The notes beneath the pieces were generated by a model. The model saw only the letters and a list, made by a program, of their open reading frames with translations. It was not told the DNA's origin and ran no database searches. This document shows positions 32,355 through 40,866 of a stretch of DNA of 44,830 nt, piece after piece. The position numbers were made by a program, and so were the translations under genes. How positions within the stretch are numbered: position 1 is the first letter of the stretch; every line of letters starts with the position of its first letter. Origin of the DNA: Acidimicrobiaceae bacterium (GTDB lineage Bacteria > Actinomycetota > Acidimicrobiia > Acidimicrobiales > RAAP-2); the NCBI GenBank assembly GCA_027449885.1, contig DAIDKS010000023.1:1-44830 (forward strand). Direction: 5' to 3'.

Positions 32355-33341
32355 TCAGTCTCCGCTGAAGAGCTCGGGCCGCACGTAGACGCCGCGGCGC
32401 TGCTTGGTTCGCTGGGCGAGGAGGTCGTTCAGCAGCGACGACGCCCCGAAGCGGAAGTACCGGGGGCTCAGCCAGAGCGCCCCGGCCGTCTCGTTGACGA
32501 CGACCAGGTAGCGCAGGGCCTCCTTGGCGCTGCGGATCCCGCCGGCGAGCTTCACCCCGACGACCCGCCCGGTGGCCTCGGCGAAGTCGCGGGCCGCCTC
32601 CAGCATGACCAGGGCGACCGGCGGGGTCGCCGAGACGGCCACCTTGCCGGTCGAGGTCTTGATGAAGTCGGCCCGCGCCGCCATCGCGAGCCAGCTGGCG
32701 CGGCGCACCGCGTCGAGGGTGACGAGCTCGCCGGTCTCGAGGATGACCTTGAGGTGGGCCGTCCCGCAGGCCTCGCGCACCGCCACGATCTCGTCGAAGA
32801 CCTGGCCGAGCCGACCCGAGAGGAAGGCCCCGCGGTCGATCACCATGTCGACCTCGTCGGCACCGGCGGCGACGGCCTCGGCGACGTCGGCCAGCTTCAC
32901 CGCGAGCGAGGCTCGTCCGGACGGGAAGGCCGTGGCGACCGAGGCGACGGCGACGGCGCTGCCCGCGAGGGCCTCACGGGCCGTCGCGACGAGGTCGGGG
33001 TAGACGCACACGGCGGCCGCCGACGGGGTCGAGGGGTCGGCGGGGTCGGGCCGCCAGGCCTTGGCGCAGAGGGAGCGGACCCGGTCGGGGGTGTCCGCGC
33101 CCTCGAGGGTCGTCAGGTCGACCATCGAGATCGCGAGGTCGAGCGCGTCGCGCTTGGTCGACTGCTTGAGGGAACGGGTCGCGAGCTTCGCCGCGCGCGC
33201 GGCGGCGCCGACGGCGTCGACGCCCGAGAGGCTGGCGAGGAGGGCGCGCAGGGCGGCCTCGGTCTCGATGACCGGGAGCGACGCCGTGTCCGGGATGCGC
33301 ACCACCGCGGAACCCGACGCGATGCGGTGGGTCGTACTCAC
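32355..33341 (-). CDS. deoC: deoxyribose-phosphate aldolase
   Basis: A class I aldolase of 328 residues, the longer form related to eukaryotic DERA rather than the 260-residue E. coli type. It splits 2-deoxyribose 5-phosphate into acetaldehyde and glyceraldehyde 3-phosphate. The Schiff-base lysine is K228 in DFIKTSTGKVAVSAT. The proton-relay aspartate lies in EVDMVIDRGAF (near 165), and K264 is in GVKLAGGIR (usually GVKPAGG). The GTG at 33341 is chosen because it lies 7 bases after a TAGCGT box; GGAGCAG sits between and could also serve as ribosome-binding site. The frame upstream overlaps rfbC antisense. It heads the deoC-ALDH-short ALDH-punA-mutase operon. Confidence 0.92.
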   Translation of the reverse strand: MSTTHRIASGSAVVRIPDTASLPVIETEAALRALLASLSGVDAVGAAARAAKLATRSLKQSTKRDALDLAISMVDLTTLEGADTPDRVRSLCAKAWRPDPADPSTPSAAAVCVYPDLVATAREALAGSAVAVASVATAFPSGRASLAVKLADVAEAVAAGADEVDMVIDRGAFLSGRLGQVFDEIVAVREACGTAHLKVILETGELVTLDAVRRASWLAMAARADFIKTSTGKVAVSATPPVALVMLEAARDFAEATGRVVGVKLAGGIRSAKEALRYLVVVNETAGALWLSPRYFRFGASSLLNDLLAQRTKQRRGVYVRPELFSGD

Positions 33342-33348
33342 CTGCTCC

Positions 33349-33354
33349 ACGCTA
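33349..33354 (-). promoter_or_regulatory. -10 box of the deoC operon (leaderless type)
   Basis: TAGCGT on the minus strand, 7 bases before the deoC GTG, in the 41-base gap behind rfbC. Confidence 0.5.
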
Positions 33355-33382
33355 GCAACGACGAAACCCGCCGCCGGAGGGC

Positions 33383-33949
33383 TCAGGCGAGGTAGCGGGG
33401 CAGCTGTCCGGCGGCCCGTCGCTCGGCGAGCATCGGGGCCGCGGCGTCCTTCGCGCTCATGATCGCCTCGCCGTTCAGCCGCCACGGGACGGCGATCTCG
33501 GGGTCGAAGGGGTTGATCTCGAGCTCGGCGGGAGCGTTGAACGGCGAGGAGAGGAGGTAGACGAGCGTCGCCGACTCGCTGACGACGACGAACCCGTGAG
33601 CCACCCCGGCCGGGAGGAGCACTCCGCGTCCGTCGCCGGCCCGCAGCGTCACGACCTCGACCGCGCCGAAGGCCGGCGAGCCCTCGCGGACGTCGACGAT
33701 GACGTCGTCGAGCTCCCCCGCCGCGCAGGTCACGACCTTGGCCTGGCCCTCGGGGGCGAGGGAGTAGTGCAGGCCGCGCACGACGCGCTGGGCCGAGTGC
33801 GAGAGGTTGGCCTGGCGCACCGTGAAGGGCTGGCCGGCCGCCTCGAGGTCGGGCGCCTGGAACCACTCGCGGAAGAAGCCCCGCTGGTCGCCCCAGACCG
33901 GGGACTCCAGCACCACCAGGCCCGGGATCGCCGTGGGGCGGACCTCCAT
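33383..33949 (-). CDS. rfbC: dTDP-4-dehydrorhamnose 3,5-epimerase
   Basis: A cupin-fold epimerase of 188 residues acting on dTDP-4-keto-6-deoxyglucose in rhamnose synthesis. DQRGFFREWF lies near residues 21-30. The catalytic base is probably H61 in VVRGLHYSLAPEGQAK, with K71 nearby. DVREGSPAFG and LLPAGVAHGFVVVSE are family blocks, and the tyrosine YLLSSPFN supplies the proton donor. The ATG at 33949 overlaps the rfbB stop (ATGA). Variants of this family make other 6-deoxysugars, so rhamnose is likely rather than certain. Confidence 0.9.
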   Translation of the reverse strand: MEVRPTAIPGLVVLESPVWGDQRGFFREWFQAPDLEAAGQPFTVRQANLSHSAQRVVRGLHYSLAPEGQAKVVTCAAGELDDVIVDVREGSPAFGAVEVVTLRAGDGRGVLLPAGVAHGFVVVSESATLVYLLSSPFNAPAELEINPFDPEIAVPWRLNGEAIMSAKDAAAPMLAERRAAGQLPRYLA

Positions 33950-34923
33950 CAGCGGCCGCCCTTCAGGGGACGCCACCAGGCCTCGTGGTCGCGGTACCAG
34001 GCGACGGTGGCGGCGAGGCCCTCGTCGAAGTCGACCTGGGGCCGGTAGCCGAGCTCCTCGCGGATCTTCGTCCAGTCGACCGAGTAGCGCCGGTCGTGCC
34101 CCAGTCGGTCCTCGACGGGGCGGATCCGCTCGGGGCCGGCGCCGAGCAGCTCGAGGAGGCGCTCGGTGATCGCGCGGTTGGTCAGCTCGGTGCCGCCACC
34201 GATGTTGTAGACCTCCCCGGCGCGGCCCCGCTCGAGGACCGCGAGGATCCCCCGGCAGTGGTCGTCGACGTGCAGCCAGTCGCGCACGTTGAGCCCGTCG
34301 CCGTAGAGGGGCACGTCGAGCCCGTCGAGGAGGTTCGTGACGAAGAGCGGGATGAGCTTCTCCGGGAACTGGCGCGGCCCGTAGTTGTTCGAGCACCGCG
34401 TCACCATCACCGCCAGCCCGTAGGTGCGGTGGTAGGCGAGGGCCGCGAGGTCGGACCCGGCCTTGCTCGAGGAGTACGGCGAGTTGGGCTCGAGGATGTG
34501 GTCCTCGCGCCACGACCCCTCCGGGATCGACCCGTAGACCTCGTCGGTCGAGACGTGCACGAAGCGCTCGACCCCGGCGCGCCGGGCGCTCTCGAGCAGC
34601 TGCTGGGTGCCCACGACGTTCGTCTCGAAGAAGACCCGCGCCCCGTCGATCGACCGGTCGACGTGGCTCTCGGCCGCGAGGTGGACCACGGCCCCGGCTC
34701 CGGCGAGCGCGGCGTCGGTGACGCGCGCGTCGGTGATCGAGCCCTCGACGAAGCGCACGCGGGGGTCGGCGAGGACGTCGACGAGGTTCTCGCGGCGACC
34801 CGAGTAGGTGAGGGCGTCGAGGATGACGACCTCGTCCACGCCGAGGTCGTCGGCCCGCTCGAGGAGCAGCTCGGCGACGCGGGACCCGATGAACCCGGCC
34901 GCCCCAGTGATCACTACGCGCAT
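33949..34923 (-). CDS. rfbB: dTDP-glucose 4,6-dehydratase
   Basis: An extended short-chain dehydrogenase of 324 residues that dehydrates dTDP-glucose. The NAD-binding motif is GAAGFIG (7-13). Active-site T126-D127-E128 lie in HVSTDEVYG, and Y150/K154 in [38 protein letters not shown] and [16 protein letters not shown] are RfbB hallmarks. The ATG is preceded by GGAGG at good spacing. It is divergent from rfbA and shares a compact 44-base promoter region. Confidence 0.93.
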   Translation of the reverse strand: MRVVITGAAGFIGSRVAELLLERADDLGVDEVVILDALTYSGRRENLVDVLADPRVRFVEGSITDARVTDAALAGAGAVVHLAAESHVDRSIDGARVFFETNVVGTQQLLESARRAGVERFVHVSTDEVYGSIPEGSWREDHILEPNSPYSSSKAGSDLAALAYHRTYGLAVMVTRCSNNYGPRQFPEKLIPLFVTNLLDGLDVPLYGDGLNVRDWLHVDDHCRGILAVLERGRAGEVYNIGGGTELTNRAITERLLELLGAGPERIRPVEDRLGHDRRYSVDWTKIREELGYRPQVDFDEGLAATVAWYRDHEAWWRPLKGGR

Positions 34924-34955
34924 GGTCGGCCTCCGGACCCCGAGAATCGGCCACT

Positions 34956-34961
34956 TATACT
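34956..34961 (+). promoter_or_regulatory. -10 box of rfbA (leaderless type)
   Basis: TATACT, 6 bases before the rfbA GTG at 34968; the best -10 match in the window. No convincing -35. Confidence 0.6.
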
Positions 34962-34962
34962 A
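34957..34962 (-). promoter_or_regulatory. -10 box of rfbB-rfbC
   Basis: TAGTAT on the minus strand, almost fully superimposed on the rfbA -10 box. It would give a leader of about 25-30 bases with a GGAGG ribosome-binding site. Divergent initiation should be mutually exclusive. Confidence 0.4.
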
Positions 34963-34967
34963 ATGAG

Positions 34968-35750
34968 GTGAGGGGAATCATCTTGGCCGGGGGCAGCGGC
35001 ACCCGGCTCTACCCCATCACCCGGGCCGTGTCGAAGCAGCTCCTGCCCGTCTACGACAAGCCGATGATCTACTACCCGTTGAGCACGCTCATGCTCACCG
35101 GGCTCCGCGAGATCCTCCTCATCACGACGCCTCACGACCAGGCGGCCTTCCGCCGGCTCCTCGGTGACGGGTCCCACCTCGGCATCCACCTCGCCTACGC
35201 CGTCCAGGACCAGCCCAACGGGCTCGCGGAGGCCCTGCTCCTCGGCGAGGAGTTCCTCAACGGGGATCGGTGCGCACTGATCCTCGGCGACAACCTCTTC
35301 CACGGCCCGGGGCTCGGCACCCACCTCGGCCAGCACACCGAGGTCGAGGGGGCCATGATCTTCGCCTACCAGGTGAGCGACCCCGAGCGCTACGGCGTGG
35401 TCGACTTCGACGAGACCGGTCGCGTCCTCTCGATCGAGGAGAAGCCTGCGGCGCCGAAGAGCAACTACGCGGTCCCCGGCCTCTACTTCTACGACGGCCG
35501 GGCCAGCGAGTTCGCGCGGGGCCTGCAGCCCAGCGCGCGCGGCGAGCTCGAGATCACCGCGCTCAACAACCTCTACCTCGAGCGCGGCGAGCTGCGCGTC
35601 GAGGTGCTCTCGCGCGCGACGACCTGGCTCGACACCGGGACCCACGAGTCCCTCTACGAGGCGGGCGGGCTGATCCGCACGCTCCAGCACCGCAGCGGCC
35701 TGCGAATCGGCGACGTCGACCAGATCGCTCGCGACCACGGCTGGGTCTGA
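34968..35750 (+). CDS. rfbA: glucose-1-phosphate thymidylyltransferase
   Basis: A nucleotidyltransferase of 260 residues making dTDP-glucose. The N-terminal [14 protein letters not shown] is the nucleotide-binding signature (residues 4-17). [43 protein letters not shown] and [20 protein letters not shown] follow. It is shorter than E. coli RmlA (about 290), ending at the conserved core [19 protein letters not shown]. The start is GTG 34968, 6 bases after TATACT with no ribosome-binding site, pointing to leaderless translation. Confidence 0.92.
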   Translation: MRGIILAGGSGTRLYPITRAVSKQLLPVYDKPMIYYPLSTLMLTGLREILLITTPHDQAAFRRLLGDGSHLGIHLAYAVQDQPNGLAEALLLGEEFLNGDRCALILGDNLFHGPGLGTHLGQHTEVEGAMIFAYQVSDPERYGVVDFDETGRVLSIEEKPAAPKSNYAVPGLYFYDGRASEFARGLQPSARGELEITALNNLYLERGELRVEVLSRATTWLDTGTHESLYEAGGLIRTLQHRSGLRIGDVDQIARDHGWV

Positions 35751-35770
35751 CGCCGGTTCGGCCCGCTGTC

Positions 35771-35793
35771 TAGAGTGGGTCCCCAAGGAGGTG
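35771..35793 (+). promoter_or_regulatory. promoter -10 and strong ribosome-binding site of bioY
   Basis: TAGAGT (35771-35776) is a plausible -10 box. AAGGAGGTG (35785-35793), a near-perfect anti-SD match, ends two bases before the ATG at 35796. In contrast to most neighbours this gene is clearly SD-led. No biotin operator was recognised. Confidence 0.5.
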
Positions 35794-35795
35794 CC

Positions 35796-36392
35796 ATGTC
35801 GACCTACGCCCTTTCTCGTCCGCGCCACGTCCTCGCCGACGTCCTGCCCGCGTCGCTGCGCGTCGAGGTGATCCTCGTCACCGGCGCGGCACTCCTCGTC
35901 GGCCTGCTGGCGCAGGTCTCGATCCCCCTCGGCTTCACGCCCGTGCCCATCACCGGCCAGACCCTCGGCGTCCTGCTCGTCGGGGCGGCCCTCGGGACGC
36001 GCCGCGCCGCCCTCTCGCTCGGCCTGTACGTGGCGGCCGGCGTCGCCGGGGTCCCGTGGTTCGCGGACCACAGCGCCGGCGTGCCGATGGCGACCTTCGG
36101 CTACCTCCTCGGGTTCGTGCTCGCCGGCAGCGTGCTCGGCGCACTCGCCGCGCGCGGCCAGGACCGCACGGTCCTGCGGGCCGCGGCCTCGATGGTCCTC
36201 GCCGAGGCCCTCATCTACGCCGTCGCGGTGCCGTGGCTGGCGCTCTCGCTCCACGTCTCGCTGGCGACGGCGATCTCCCTGGGCCTCACGCCGTTCCTCG
36301 CGGGCGACGTGCTGAAGGCCGCCCTCGCCGGACTCGCCCTACCGGGTGCCTGGCGGCTCGTCGAGCGGCTGCGTCAGTCCTCGATCGGGTAG
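35796..36392 (+). CDS. bioY: biotin ECF transporter S component BioY
   Basis: A 198-residue membrane protein with about six hydrophobic segments. Family blocks are GFTPVPITGQTLGVLLVGAALGTRRAALSLGLYVAAGVAGVPWF, the GGxxxxxxTxGYLxGF-like stretch (AGVPMATFGYLLGFVLAG), and the C-terminal TPFLAGDVLKAALAG. It captures biotin at the cell surface. No BioM/BioN energising components are adjacent, so it may act alone or with a shared ECF module. The ATG at 35796 is set by the strong ribosome-binding site. It overlaps the convergent enoyl-CoA gene by 19 bases. Confidence 0.92.
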   Translation: MSTYALSRPRHVLADVLPASLRVEVILVTGAALLVGLLAQVSIPLGFTPVPITGQTLGVLLVGAALGTRRAALSLGLYVAAGVAGVPWFADHSAGVPMATFGYLLGFVLAGSVLGALAARGQDRTVLRAAASMVLAEALIYAVAVPWLALSLHVSLATAISLGLTPFLAGDVLKAALAGLALPGAWRLVERLRQSSIG

Positions 36393-37042
36393 CCGAGCCG
36401 GGCGCAGGCCTCGCGCTGGACGAGGCGCTTGTGGGCCGCGACGATCCGGCGGTCCTTCTCGGTCATCGCCCGGGCCACCTCGACCGCGCGCGCGACGAGG
36501 TCCGCCTCCTCGGCGACCTCCTCCACGATCCCGGCCTCGCGGGCCATCGGCCCGGTGAAGCGTCGGGCCGTCAGCATGGCGTCGATGGCCGTCGCCCGCG
36601 GGAGACGGTTGAGCAGGATGGTCGCCAGCTTGTCGTCGAGGGCGAGGCCGATGTCGGTCTCGTTCATGCACCAGAACCCGCGGTCGACGCGCATCACGCG
36701 GTAGTCGAGCGCGCACGAGAGCAGGGCCCCGCCGGCGAAGGTGTGGCCGTTGAGGGCCCCCACCGTGTAGGCGGGGAAGACGAGCAGGCGGGCCACGGTG
36801 CGGTGGAGCTCGCTCAGGATCGGTCCCAGGCGCGACAGGTCGTTCTCGTAGCGCGGCAGGTCGAGGCCGTTCGAGAAGAACTTGCCCTCACCGGTCAGCA
36901 CCACGGCGAGCGGGCCGTCGCGACCCTCGAGCGCGTCGAGGTGTCGGTGGAGCTCGCCGAGGGAGTCCTCGTTGATCCGGTTCTCCCCGTCGCGCCCCGT
37001 GAGCAGCGCCACCGGGCCGTCGAAGCTGAGGTCGATCGCCAC
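36374..37042 (-). CDS. enoyl-CoA hydratase/isomerase family protein
   Basis: A crotonase-fold protein of 222 residues. Oxyanion-hole segments are GKFFSNGLDLPRYEND (near 53) and GALNGHTFAGGALLSCALDYRVM (near 95). GFWCMNETDIGL resembles the small delta3,delta2-enoyl-CoA isomerases more than hydratases, as the usual glutamate pair is not evident. It probably shifts double bonds in unsaturated fatty acyl-CoA. It starts at GTG 37042, 6 bases after a TAGGCT box. The exact reaction is uncertain. Confidence 0.8.
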   Translation of the reverse strand: MAIDLSFDGPVALLTGRDGENRINEDSLGELHRHLDALEGRDGPLAVVLTGEGKFFSNGLDLPRYENDLSRLGPILSELHRTVARLLVFPAYTVGALNGHTFAGGALLSCALDYRVMRVDRGFWCMNETDIGLALDDKLATILLNRLPRATAIDAMLTARRFTGPMAREAGIVEEVAEEADLVARAVEVARAMTEKDRRIVAAHKRLVQREACARLGYPIED

Positions 37043-37048
37043 GGGGCG

Positions 37049-37054
37049 AGCCTA
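37049..37054 (-). promoter_or_regulatory. -10 box of the enoyl-CoA isomerase gene (leaderless type)
   Basis: TAGGCT on the minus strand, 6 bases before the GTG at 37042. Confidence 0.45.
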
Positions 37055-37065
37055 GGGGAAGCGGG

Positions 37066-37071
37066 TACGCT
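37066..37071 (+). promoter_or_regulatory. -10 box of pepP (leaderless type)
   Basis: TACGCT followed after 6 bases by the GTG at 37078. It is identical in sequence and spacing to the serB box. Confidence 0.5.
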
Positions 37072-37077
37072 GCGGGC

Positions 37078-38562
37078 GTGAGCGACGCGCACCCGATTCC
37101 CGACCCCGACGTCTCGGCCGAGCGGCCCGTCTCCGACCACTGGGTCTGGGTCGGCTCCCACCGGCCCGCGGTGCCCCGGGTCCTCGTCGAGCGCATGACG
37201 AGCGGCTGGGCCGCGCCCACCCTCGACGCCGCGCGCCACCCGGCCGCTCGCGCCCACGCCGAGCGCCGCGCCCGGATCGCGGCCCTGATGCCCGGCGTCA
37301 CGCTGGTGATCCCCTCGGGCGGGCTGAAGGTCCGCGCCAACGACACCGACTACCGGTTCCGCCCCGGCACCGACCTCTTCTACCTGACCGGCTGCACCGA
37401 GCCCGACGTCGCCCTGGTGATCGGGCCGGACGGCGCGTCGCGCCTCTACGTGCCCGAGCGACGCGACGCGCGCACCCACGCCTTCTTCACCGACGCCCGC
37501 TACGGCGAGCTGTGGGTCGGGCCGCGCCGCGGGACCCGCGAGGCCGCCCACTACTACGACGTCCCGACCGCCGCGCTCGAGGACCTGGCGAAGGACCTCG
37601 CCGCCCTCGCGGGCACGCCCGTCGCGACCGTACGCGGACTCGACCCCGCCCTCGACGCGCTCGTGGAGCCGGGTGCGGCCGACGCCGACCTCGCCGCGGC
37701 CCTCTCCGAGATGCGCCTGGTGAAGGACGACGTCGAGGTGGCCCATCTGCGCGCGGCCATCGCCGCGACGGTGCGCGGCTTCGAGGACGTGGTGCGCACC
37801 CTGCCGGCGGCCGTCGGCCGGGGCGAGCGGGTCATCGAGGGCGTCTTCAACCTGCGGGCCCGCGTCGAGGGCAACGACGTCGGCTACACCACCATCGCCG
37901 CGAGCGGGGCCCACGCGACGATCCTGCACTGGACCGAGAACGACGGCGTGGTCCGTCCCGGGGAGCTGCTCCTGCTCGACGCCGGGGTCGAGGGCCACCA
38001 GCTCTACACCGCCGACGTGACCCGGACGCTGCCGATCTCGGGGACCTTCAGCCCGGCCCAGCGCCGCATCTACGACCTCGTCTACGCGGCCCAGGAGGCC
38101 GGCATCGCCGCGGCCCGGCCCGGCGCCCCCTTCCGCGCGCCCCACGAGGCGGCGACCGCGGTCCTCGCCGAGGGGCTGCACGACCTCGGGATCCTCACCG
38201 ACGACCCGGACAGCGCCCTACGGCGCGACCGTCAGACCCACCGACGCTGGACCCTGCACGGGGTGAGCCACATGCTCGGCCTCGACGTCCACGACTGCGC
38301 GGCGGCGCGCGACGAGCACTACCACGGGGACCTCCAGCCCGGCTACGTGCTCACCGTCGAGCCGGGTCTCTACTTCCAGCCCCACGACCTCACCGTCCCC
38401 GAGGAGTACCGGGGCATCGGCGTGCGCATCGAGGACGACATCCTCGTCGGCCCGGACGGGCCGGTCAACCTCTCGGCCGCGCTCCCGCGGACCTCGTCCG
38501 ACGTCGAGGCGTGGATGGCCGACCTGCTGGCGAGCCCTCGCGACCTGGGCCTCGGCGCGTAG
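37078..38562 (+). CDS. pepP: Xaa-Pro aminopeptidase (aminopeptidase P, M24B)
   Basis: A cytosolic metallopeptidase of 494 residues that removes N-terminal residues before proline. The N-terminal AMP_N domain spans about residues 50-190 (YRFRPGTDLFYLTGCTEPD). The pita-bread catalytic domain has the five dimetal ligands: two aspartates in LLLLDAGVEGHQLYTADVTRTLP, a histidine in HGVSHMLGLDVHDC, and glutamates in TVEPGLYF and GIGVRIEDDIL. Length fits actinobacterial PepP. About 50 N-terminal residues precede the conserved domain. It converges on the P450 gene with a 3-base gap. Confidence 0.92.
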   Translation: MSDAHPIPDPDVSAERPVSDHWVWVGSHRPAVPRVLVERMTSGWAAPTLDAARHPAARAHAERRARIAALMPGVTLVIPSGGLKVRANDTDYRFRPGTDLFYLTGCTEPDVALVIGPDGASRLYVPERRDARTHAFFTDARYGELWVGPRRGTREAAHYYDVPTAALEDLAKDLAALAGTPVATVRGLDPALDALVEPGAADADLAAALSEMRLVKDDVEVAHLRAAIAATVRGFEDVVRTLPAAVGRGERVIEGVFNLRARVEGNDVGYTTIAASGAHATILHWTENDGVVRPGELLLLDAGVEGHQLYTADVTRTLPISGTFSPAQRRIYDLVYAAQEAGIAAARPGAPFRAPHEAATAVLAEGLHDLGILTDDPDSALRRDRQTHRRWTLHGVSHMLGLDVHDCAAARDEHYHGDLQPGYVLTVEPGLYFQPHDLTVPEEYRGIGVRIEDDILVGPDGPVNLSAALPRTSSDVEAWMADLLASPRDLGLGA

Positions 38563-38565
38563 GGA

Positions 38566-39780
38566 CTACGCCGAGGCGACCCGCACCGGCAGTCGACGCG
38601 GCCCGCGCACCTGGCCCTGCGACCAGGTGACGGCCTCGGGGTCGGTGAGCTCGACGTGCGGGTAGCGCGCGAGGAACTCCTCGAGGGCCACGCGCATCTC
38701 CATGCGCGCGAGGTTCGACCCCGCGCAGCGGTGGATGCCGAGCCCGAAGGCGAGGTGGCGGTTCTCCAGGCGGTCGATGACGAAGCGGTCGGCGTCGGGG
38801 AAGACCGCGGGGTCGCGGTTCGCGGCCGGGAAGCCGAGGAGGACCCAGTCGTCCTCGCGCATCGGGCACCCGAGGAACTCGACGTCCCGCTTCACCAGGC
38901 GCGCCATCGTGACCGGCGCGTAGAAGCGGAGGAACTCCTCGATGGCGATCGGCATGAGGTCCGGGTCCTCGCGCAGTCGCGCGAGGTCGTCGGGGTGGCT
39001 CGCGAGGTGCCACAGGGCCGACCCGATGGCCGACCACGTGGTGTCGATGCCGGCGATCAGCACGAGGATGATCGTGCCGAAGACGTGCTCGGGTGCGAGG
39101 GGCTGGCCGCCCACCTCGACGCCGAGTAGGTACGAGGTGAGGTCGTCGCGCGGGTGGGCCCGGTGGTCCTCGATCTGGGCCGTGATGTAGGCCTCGATCG
39201 GCGCGAACTCCTCGATGCGCTCCTCGACCGGGTGGTTCACCCCCTCGAGCACCACGTGGATGAAGTCGCGGAACATGTCCTCGTCGGCCTCGGGGAAGCC
39301 CAGCATGCGCACGATCACCCCGGGCGGGATGAACTGCGCGTACTGGGTCGCGGCGTCGAACTCGGTGGCGTCGCCGAGGTCGTCGAGGAGTCGCCGGCAG
39401 AGCTCGCGCACCCGCGGCTCGAGGGCCCGCACGGGTCCGGGGGCGAAGGCCGGGAGGATGAGGCGCCGGGCGATCGTGTGGAAGGGCGGGTCCGAGGTGA
39501 TCGGGGGCGCGACCCCGATCGGGGCCGGGGGGGCGTCCTCCAGCGGACGGCCGTTGCCCAGCACCACGGTGCGGCTCGTGAAGTGCTCGGTGTCCTGGGC
39601 GACGGCCGAGACCCCGGCGTGGGTCGCCGGGAACCAGGCGCCGCCGTAGCGGTCGGTGTGGGCGACCGGGCAGCGCTGACGCAGGTCGTCCCAGATCGGG
39701 TAGGGGTCGTGCACCCAGGCCGGGTCGGTGTGGTCCCAGTCGGTGGCGAAGTCGGTGACGGGCGGGTTCTCCACGCTCAC
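38566..39780 (-). CDS. cytochrome P450
   Basis: A soluble bacterial P450 of 404 residues. The I-helix oxygen-activation motif is AGIDTT (243-248), the K-helix ExxR is E282-R285, and the haem-cysteine loop is FGLGIHRCAGSN with C352. The FxxGxHxCxG pattern is complete, so it should be an active monooxygenase. The substrate is unknown. It starts at GTG 39780, overlapping the ferredoxin stop by 4 bases, so the ferredoxin is its likely electron donor. No ferredoxin reductase is nearby. Confidence 0.92.
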   Translation of the reverse strand: MSVENPPVTDFATDWDHTDPAWVHDPYPIWDDLRQRCPVAHTDRYGGAWFPATHAGVSAVAQDTEHFTSRTVVLGNGRPLEDAPPAPIGVAPPITSDPPFHTIARRLILPAFAPGPVRALEPRVRELCRRLLDDLGDATEFDAATQYAQFIPPGVIVRMLGFPEADEDMFRDFIHVVLEGVNHPVEERIEEFAPIEAYITAQIEDHRAHPRDDLTSYLLGVEVGGQPLAPEHVFGTIILVLIAGIDTTWSAIGSALWHLASHPDDLARLREDPDLMPIAIEEFLRFYAPVTMARLVKRDVEFLGCPMREDDWVLLGFPAANRDPAVFPDADRFVIDRLENRHLAFGLGIHRCAGSNLARMEMRVALEEFLARYPHVELTDPEAVTWSQGQVRGPRRLPVRVASA

Positions 39781-39971
39781 TCCTCGATGTCGATGGCGTG
39801 CTCGGGACAGTTCACCTGGGCCAGGCGCGCGAGGCGCTCGGCGCGATCGTCGGGCGGGCTCGCCACCAGGACGACCCCGTTGCCCAACTCGTCGAATCCG
39901 AAGACGTCGGGCGCCAGGTTGAAGCACCGTCCGTGCCCCTGACACCGCGCCGCGTCGATGGTCACCTTCAC
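39777..39971 (-). CDS. [3Fe-4S]-type ferredoxin (P450 partner)
   Basis: A 64-residue ferredoxin with the pattern C10-x2-H13-x2-C16 and C55-P. Histidine replaces the second cysteine, which marks the 3Fe-4S ferredoxins that serve actinobacterial P450s. CQGHGRCFNLAPDVF and VNCPEHAIDI are typical. The GTG at 39971 follows a strong GGAGGAGGGG ribosome-binding site. It is translationally coupled to the P450 gene behind it. Confidence 0.92.
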   Translation of the reverse strand: MKVTIDAARCQGHGRCFNLAPDVFGFDELGNGVVLVASPPDDRAERLARLAQVNCPEHAIDIEE

Positions 39972-40001
39972 GTCCCCTCCTCCGTGATCGGTTTGGCGCT
40001 G

Positions 40002-40007
40002 AACCTA
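40002..40007 (-). promoter_or_regulatory. -10 box of the ferredoxin-P450 genes
   Basis: TAGGTT on the minus strand, giving a leader of about 25 bases that carries the GGAGGAGGGG ribosome-binding site. The pair may thus be expressed separately from the upstream esterase. Confidence 0.4.
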
Positions 40008-40026
40008 GCACCCGACCCCCGCCCCG

Positions 40027-40866
40027 TCACCTCCACCCGAGGATCGCGGCGACGGTGGCGGCGACCCGGGCCACCACGGCGTCGGCCAGGGCGTCGCGGC
40101 CGGCCCACAGGGCGACGCCGTGCCACGCGCTCGGGACCTCGAGCACCTCGATCGTCGGGGCGATCCCCCGCAGGGCTCGCGCGTCGGGGGCGAGCAGGTC
40201 GCGCCCGCCGGTGACGACGATCGTCGGGGGCATCGTCGACCACTCGCCGAAGAGGGGGGAGACGCCGGGGTCGCGCCGGTCGGCGCCGGCGTAGGCGGCG
40301 GCGCACTGCTCCAGCCACCCCGCCCGCAGGACCGGGTCGTCCTCCGCCCCCGGCTCGCGGGACCAGTCCCGGGTGAGGTCGAGCCAGGGCGAGAGGAGGG
40401 CGAGGGCGGCGGGCGGGCGGGCCCCGGCCTGGATCGCCGCGGCGAGCGCTCCGGCCCCCGCCGAGTCCCCCACCGCGACCGACCACTCGACGGCGTCGAG
40501 GACCCGCGCGACGTCGTCGCGCGCGGCCGGCGCGGGGTGCTCGGGGGCCAGCCGGTACTGGACGGCGACCACCTCGGCCGACCACTCGAGCGCCAGAGCG
40601 CCGACGAGGCCCGCGGCCGTCGCGGGGCTGCCGACGCAGTAGCCGCCCCCGTGGACGTAGAGGACGGCCCTCCCGGCGAGGGCTCCCGGCGGGACGGCGC
40701 GCTCGACGACGACGCCGGCGACCTCGCCGGCGTGACGGGTGACCGGAGTGGGGCGCGTCAGGGCGCTCGCCACCGCCAGGCGGCGGCGCTGCTGGGCGAT
40801 CGGCACGTCGGGGTCGAAGACCAGCCGACGCAGCGTCGCGAGGCTGGACCGCGCGTCCTCGCTCAC
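40027..40866 (-). CDS. alpha/beta hydrolase, hormone-sensitive-lipase-type esterase
   Basis: A 279-residue carboxylesterase of the alpha/beta hydrolase fold-3 (family IV) group. The oxyanion motif HGGG is at residues 72-75. The nucleophile S135 is in GDSAG, the acid aspartate in VVTGGRDLLAPDA, and the histidine in AWHGVALWA. RLAPEHPAPAA is a further family marker. It overlaps serB by 4 bases and lies 55 bases before the ferredoxin gene. The natural substrate is unknown. Confidence 0.88.
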   Translation of the reverse strand: MSEDARSSLATLRRLVFDPDVPIAQQRRRLAVASALTRPTPVTRHAGEVAGVVVERAVPPGALAGRAVLYVHGGGYCVGSPATAAGLVGALALEWSAEVVAVQYRLAPEHPAPAARDDVARVLDAVEWSVAVGDSAGAGALAAAIQAGARPPAALALLSPWLDLTRDWSREPGAEDDPVLRAGWLEQCAAAYAGADRRDPGVSPLFGEWSTMPPTIVVTGGRDLLAPDARALRGIAPTIEVLEVPSAWHGVALWAGRDALADAVVARVAATVAAILGWR

